DNA from: an uncultured Clostridia bacterium
GTDB lineage: Bacteria > Bacillota > Clostridia > Oscillospirales > Ruminococcaceae
DNA: 7,199 nucleotides
Direction: 5' to 3'
Assembly (NCBI GenBank): GCA_947631585.1
Contig: CANRLY010000097.1
Span: forward strand, 1-7,199
Positions 5,548 through 7,199 of the stretch are shown piece after piece; position 1 is the stretch's first letter, and every line of letters starts with the position of its first letter. Made by a program: the position numbers and the translations under genes. The notes below the pieces were generated by a model. It was not told the DNA's origin. It ran no database searches and worked only from the letters and a program-made list of their open reading frames with translations.

Positions 5548-7077
5548 ATGAACGACAAGGACAATGACCTTGATATTATCCTTAATCAGTATTCAGGAAA
5601 AAAATCAGATGGCAAAGCTCTTGACGATGCTTCTTTAGACGCTATCCTCGGTGATCCGCTGGGACGGCTTTCTGGTTCTGCAAAAAAAGGCATAACAGAC
5701 GACAGCAGCGATGATCTGTCCCAACTGAGCAGCGACCAGCCTTCCGAACCTGCACAGCAGGAGACTGTATTCTCTCCCGAAGCTGACGACCAGCCTGCGG
5801 AGACAGCCGACAGCCAGCCTGACGAAGATGAGGCTGACAGCGCAAACAGTGATGAGCAGACGGATAACGACGAAGCAGACGAGGATAATTCTGCCATATT
5901 TGAGGACAATACCGACGATGCCGAAGATGACGGCGACGATAAGAGTGTTTCTCCCAAGAACAAGGATAAGGAAAAAAAGAGCAAGTCCAAAAAGGCTAAA
6001 AAGTCCAAGAAGAAAAGCCGCATAAACAGTTCTATATTCGTTGCGCTTATTGTGGTGTGCATAGTGCTGACCGTATCTTTTGCAATATCTATTTTTGGAA
6101 TTAATCTGGGTATGGAATACCTCGGCGTGGGCAAAAAGGACGTTGAGATCACTATAAACATACCTGCCGGCTCCAACTCCTCCGATATTACCAAGATACT
6201 TCTTGACAACGGCATTATCGAAAACGAAAAACTGTTTAAACTTATACTTAAACTTAAAAAGTCCGGCGGAGACCTTAAACCCGGCGATATAACGCTTAAA
6301 CCGGTCATGGGATATGACGCTATAATCGAAGCTCTCTGCGAAACAAGGGAATCCTACGAACAGGTGCAGATAACATTTCCTGAAGGCATAACTCTTTACG
6401 ATGCCGCCCAGCTTTTGCAGGAAAACGACGTGTGCAACTCTGAGGAGTTCATATATTCTTTCAATTCGGAATATTTTGGATTTAAATATGAAGATTCTGT
6501 AACAACTTCTTCACAGAAATACTATAAGTTTGAGGGATTTTTCTTCCCGGATACATATATGTTCTATCTTGATGACTCAGCTTATAATGTCACTAAGAAT
6601 ATGCGGTCTGAGTTTGAAAAGAAACTTCAGGATAACGATATCTACGCTAAAGTGGAAAAATCAGGCTTTACTATGGAAGAAGCCATCACCCTTGCATCTA
6701 TGGTGCAGGCGGAAGCAGCAACTCCCGAAGATATGAAAAACGTTGCCTCAGTGTTTATAAACCGTCTTAAAAAGCCGAAAGAGTTCCCGAAACTACAATC
6801 AGACGCCACTGATAATTACTATAAAAATGTGATAGTTCCAAACAACGGCGATGCCACTTCGCTTGCCATGTTTGAAGAATCTTATAACACATATATCCGT
6901 GACGGTCTGCCTGCCGGTCCTGTGGGGAACCCCGGTATGGACGCTATTCTTGCGGTGGTAGATGCACCTGAGACAAATTACTATTACTTCTGCTCAGATC
7001 TTGAAACCAAGAAATGCTACTTTGCTGAGACGCTTTCCGAGCATGAAAAGAATCTGAAAAAGGCGGGTATTTCCTGA
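5548..7077 (+). CDS. mltG: Endolytic transglycosylase MltG (YceG-like) with long acidic/basic cytoplasmic head
   Basis: MltG is a single-pass membrane lytic transglycosylase that cleaves nascent peptidoglycan glycan strands and sets their length. In this 509-residue protein, residues 1-50 carry two similar short motifs (DLDIILNQY, SLDAILGDP). Residues 51-135 are Asp/Glu/Ser/Gln-rich and 137-157 are Lys/Ser-rich. Residues 162-184 form the membrane helix, and the positive stretch before it predicts N-in, C-out topology. About 198-250 is a LysM-like subdomain. The YceG catalytic domain follows: FEGFFFPDTYMF (328-339), ASMVQAEA (383-390) with Glu389 as the likely catalytic acid, ASVFINRL (400-407), LQSDAT (416-421), and YNTYIRDGLPAGPVGNPG (446-463). 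E. coli MltG is about 340 residues, so the extra length is the N-terminal head. AAAGGAG (5534-5540) lies 7 bases before the ATG. The stop overlaps the next start (TGATG). Confidence 0.95.
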   Translation: MNDKDNDLDIILNQYSGKKSDGKALDDASLDAILGDPLGRLSGSAKKGITDDSSDDLSQLSSDQPSEPAQQETVFSPEADDQPAETADSQPDEDEADSANSDEQTDNDEADEDNSAIFEDNTDDAEDDGDDKSVSPKNKDKEKKSKSKKAKKSKKKSRINSSIFVALIVVCIVLTVSFAISIFGINLGMEYLGVGKKDVEITINIPAGSNSSDITKILLDNGIIENEKLFKLILKLKKSGGDLKPGDITLKPVMGYDAIIEALCETRESYEQVQITFPEGITLYDAAQLLQENDVCNSEEFIYSFNSEYFGFKYEDSVTTSSQKYYKFEGFFFPDTYMFYLDDSAYNVTKNMRSEFEKKLQDNDIYAKVEKSGFTMEEAITLASMVQAEAATPEDMKNVASVFINRLKKPKEFPKLQSDATDNYYKNVIVPNNGDATSLAMFEESYNTYIRDGLPAGPVGNPGMDAILAVVDAPETNYYYFCSDLETKKCYFAETLSEHEKNLKKAGIS

Positions 7078-7199
7078 TGGGTGAAGTTTTCAAGCCGGAA
7101 GTGCTTGCGCCGGCAGGAGATATGGACAGGTTCAACGCAGCTATCGACTTCGGGGCAGATGCGGTCTACCTTGGCGTACAGGAATTTGGCATGAGAGCT
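7077..7199 (+). CDS. Peptidase U32 family protein, N-terminal part (3' end outside window)
   Basis: Only 41 codons are in the window. They show PEVLAPAGDMDRFNAAIDFG (7-26) followed by ADAVYLGVQEFGMRA, the characteristic opening of U32 family proteins (YegQ/TrhP, RlhA and relatives). Well-studied members act in prephenate-dependent hydroxylation of tRNA or rRNA uridine or cytidine rather than as proteases. In Bacillus subtilis the mltG homologue yrrL lies upstream of trmR and the U32 pair yrrN/yrrO (TrhP), so this neighbour suggests a tRNA-hydroxylation role; that step is inference. The ATG shares one base with the MltG stop, and AAGGCGGG about 10 bases upstream, inside mltG, can serve as ribosome binding site. 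The assignment to the family is firm; the subfamily cannot be decided from this fragment. Confidence 0.9.
   Translation, partial: MGEVFKPEVLAPAGDMDRFNAAIDFGADAVYLGVQEFGMRA

Noticed and set aside
5598..5688. Two A7 runs (5598-5604 and 5682-5688) near the start of mltG, considered as phase-variation tracts
   Set aside because: Seven-base A runs are common in this AT-rich lysine coding, and the frame is intact across both.
5586..6308. 240-codon open frame on the minus strand within mltG
   Set aside because: It is antisense to the acidic Asp/Ser tract and the membrane helix of MltG. Its serine-rich composition mirrors GAC/GAT codons read backwards, and no ribosome binding site or family motif is visible.

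Overview
The window is a densely packed, all-plus-strand chromosomal stretch that most resembles a Clostridia-type Firmicute, probably Ruminococcus or a close Oscillospiraceae relative. The grounds are the nadK-argR-recN order, purine-rich AAAGGAG-type ribosome binding sites, moderate GC with heavy use of ATA and AGA/AGG codons, and an MltG with a long acidic cytoplasmic head. The genus is an inference from these traits; no 16S or tRNA gene is present to confirm it. I see no mobile element, CRISPR array or RNA gene.

Region 1 (1-2744) is the end of a housekeeping operon. It holds the C-terminal part of NAD kinase, the arginine repressor ArgR and the DNA-repair ATPase RecN. Junctions are tight: a 4-base ATGA overlap, then a stop codon directly abutting a GTG start.

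Region 2 (2745-2831) is the only real intergenic gap before the next operon. It carries a near-consensus sigma-A promoter with an extended -10 element and a 17-base spacer.

Region 3 (2832-7199 and beyond) is a second operon driven, at least in part, by that promoter. It encodes an atypical thymidylate-kinase-like enzyme, a soluble DUF2156 acyltransferase-fold protein, a DJ-1/PfpI protein, 5-formyltetrahydrofolate cyclo-ligase, the endolytic transglycosylase MltG, and the start of a U32 peptidase-family protein. Three of the junctions are abutting or overlap by one base (TAA|ATG, TAATG, TGATG), so translational coupling is likely. The genes do not form one obvious pathway: they touch nucleotide and folate metabolism, stress protection, peptidoglycan synthesis and (by family) tRNA or rRNA modification.

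The clearest anomaly is the folate cyclo-ligase. Its ribosome binding site, start codon and N-terminal Lys/Arg helix lie in one frame (from 4945), while the rest of the enzyme lies in another (from about 5013), with roughly 8-10 family residues apparently missing at the junction. This is either a broken gene or a sequence error. I found no convincing undescribed multi-gene system. The less ordinary items are the divergent thymidylate kinase paired with DUF2156, and the long charged head of MltG, which carries a possible slippery heptamer.
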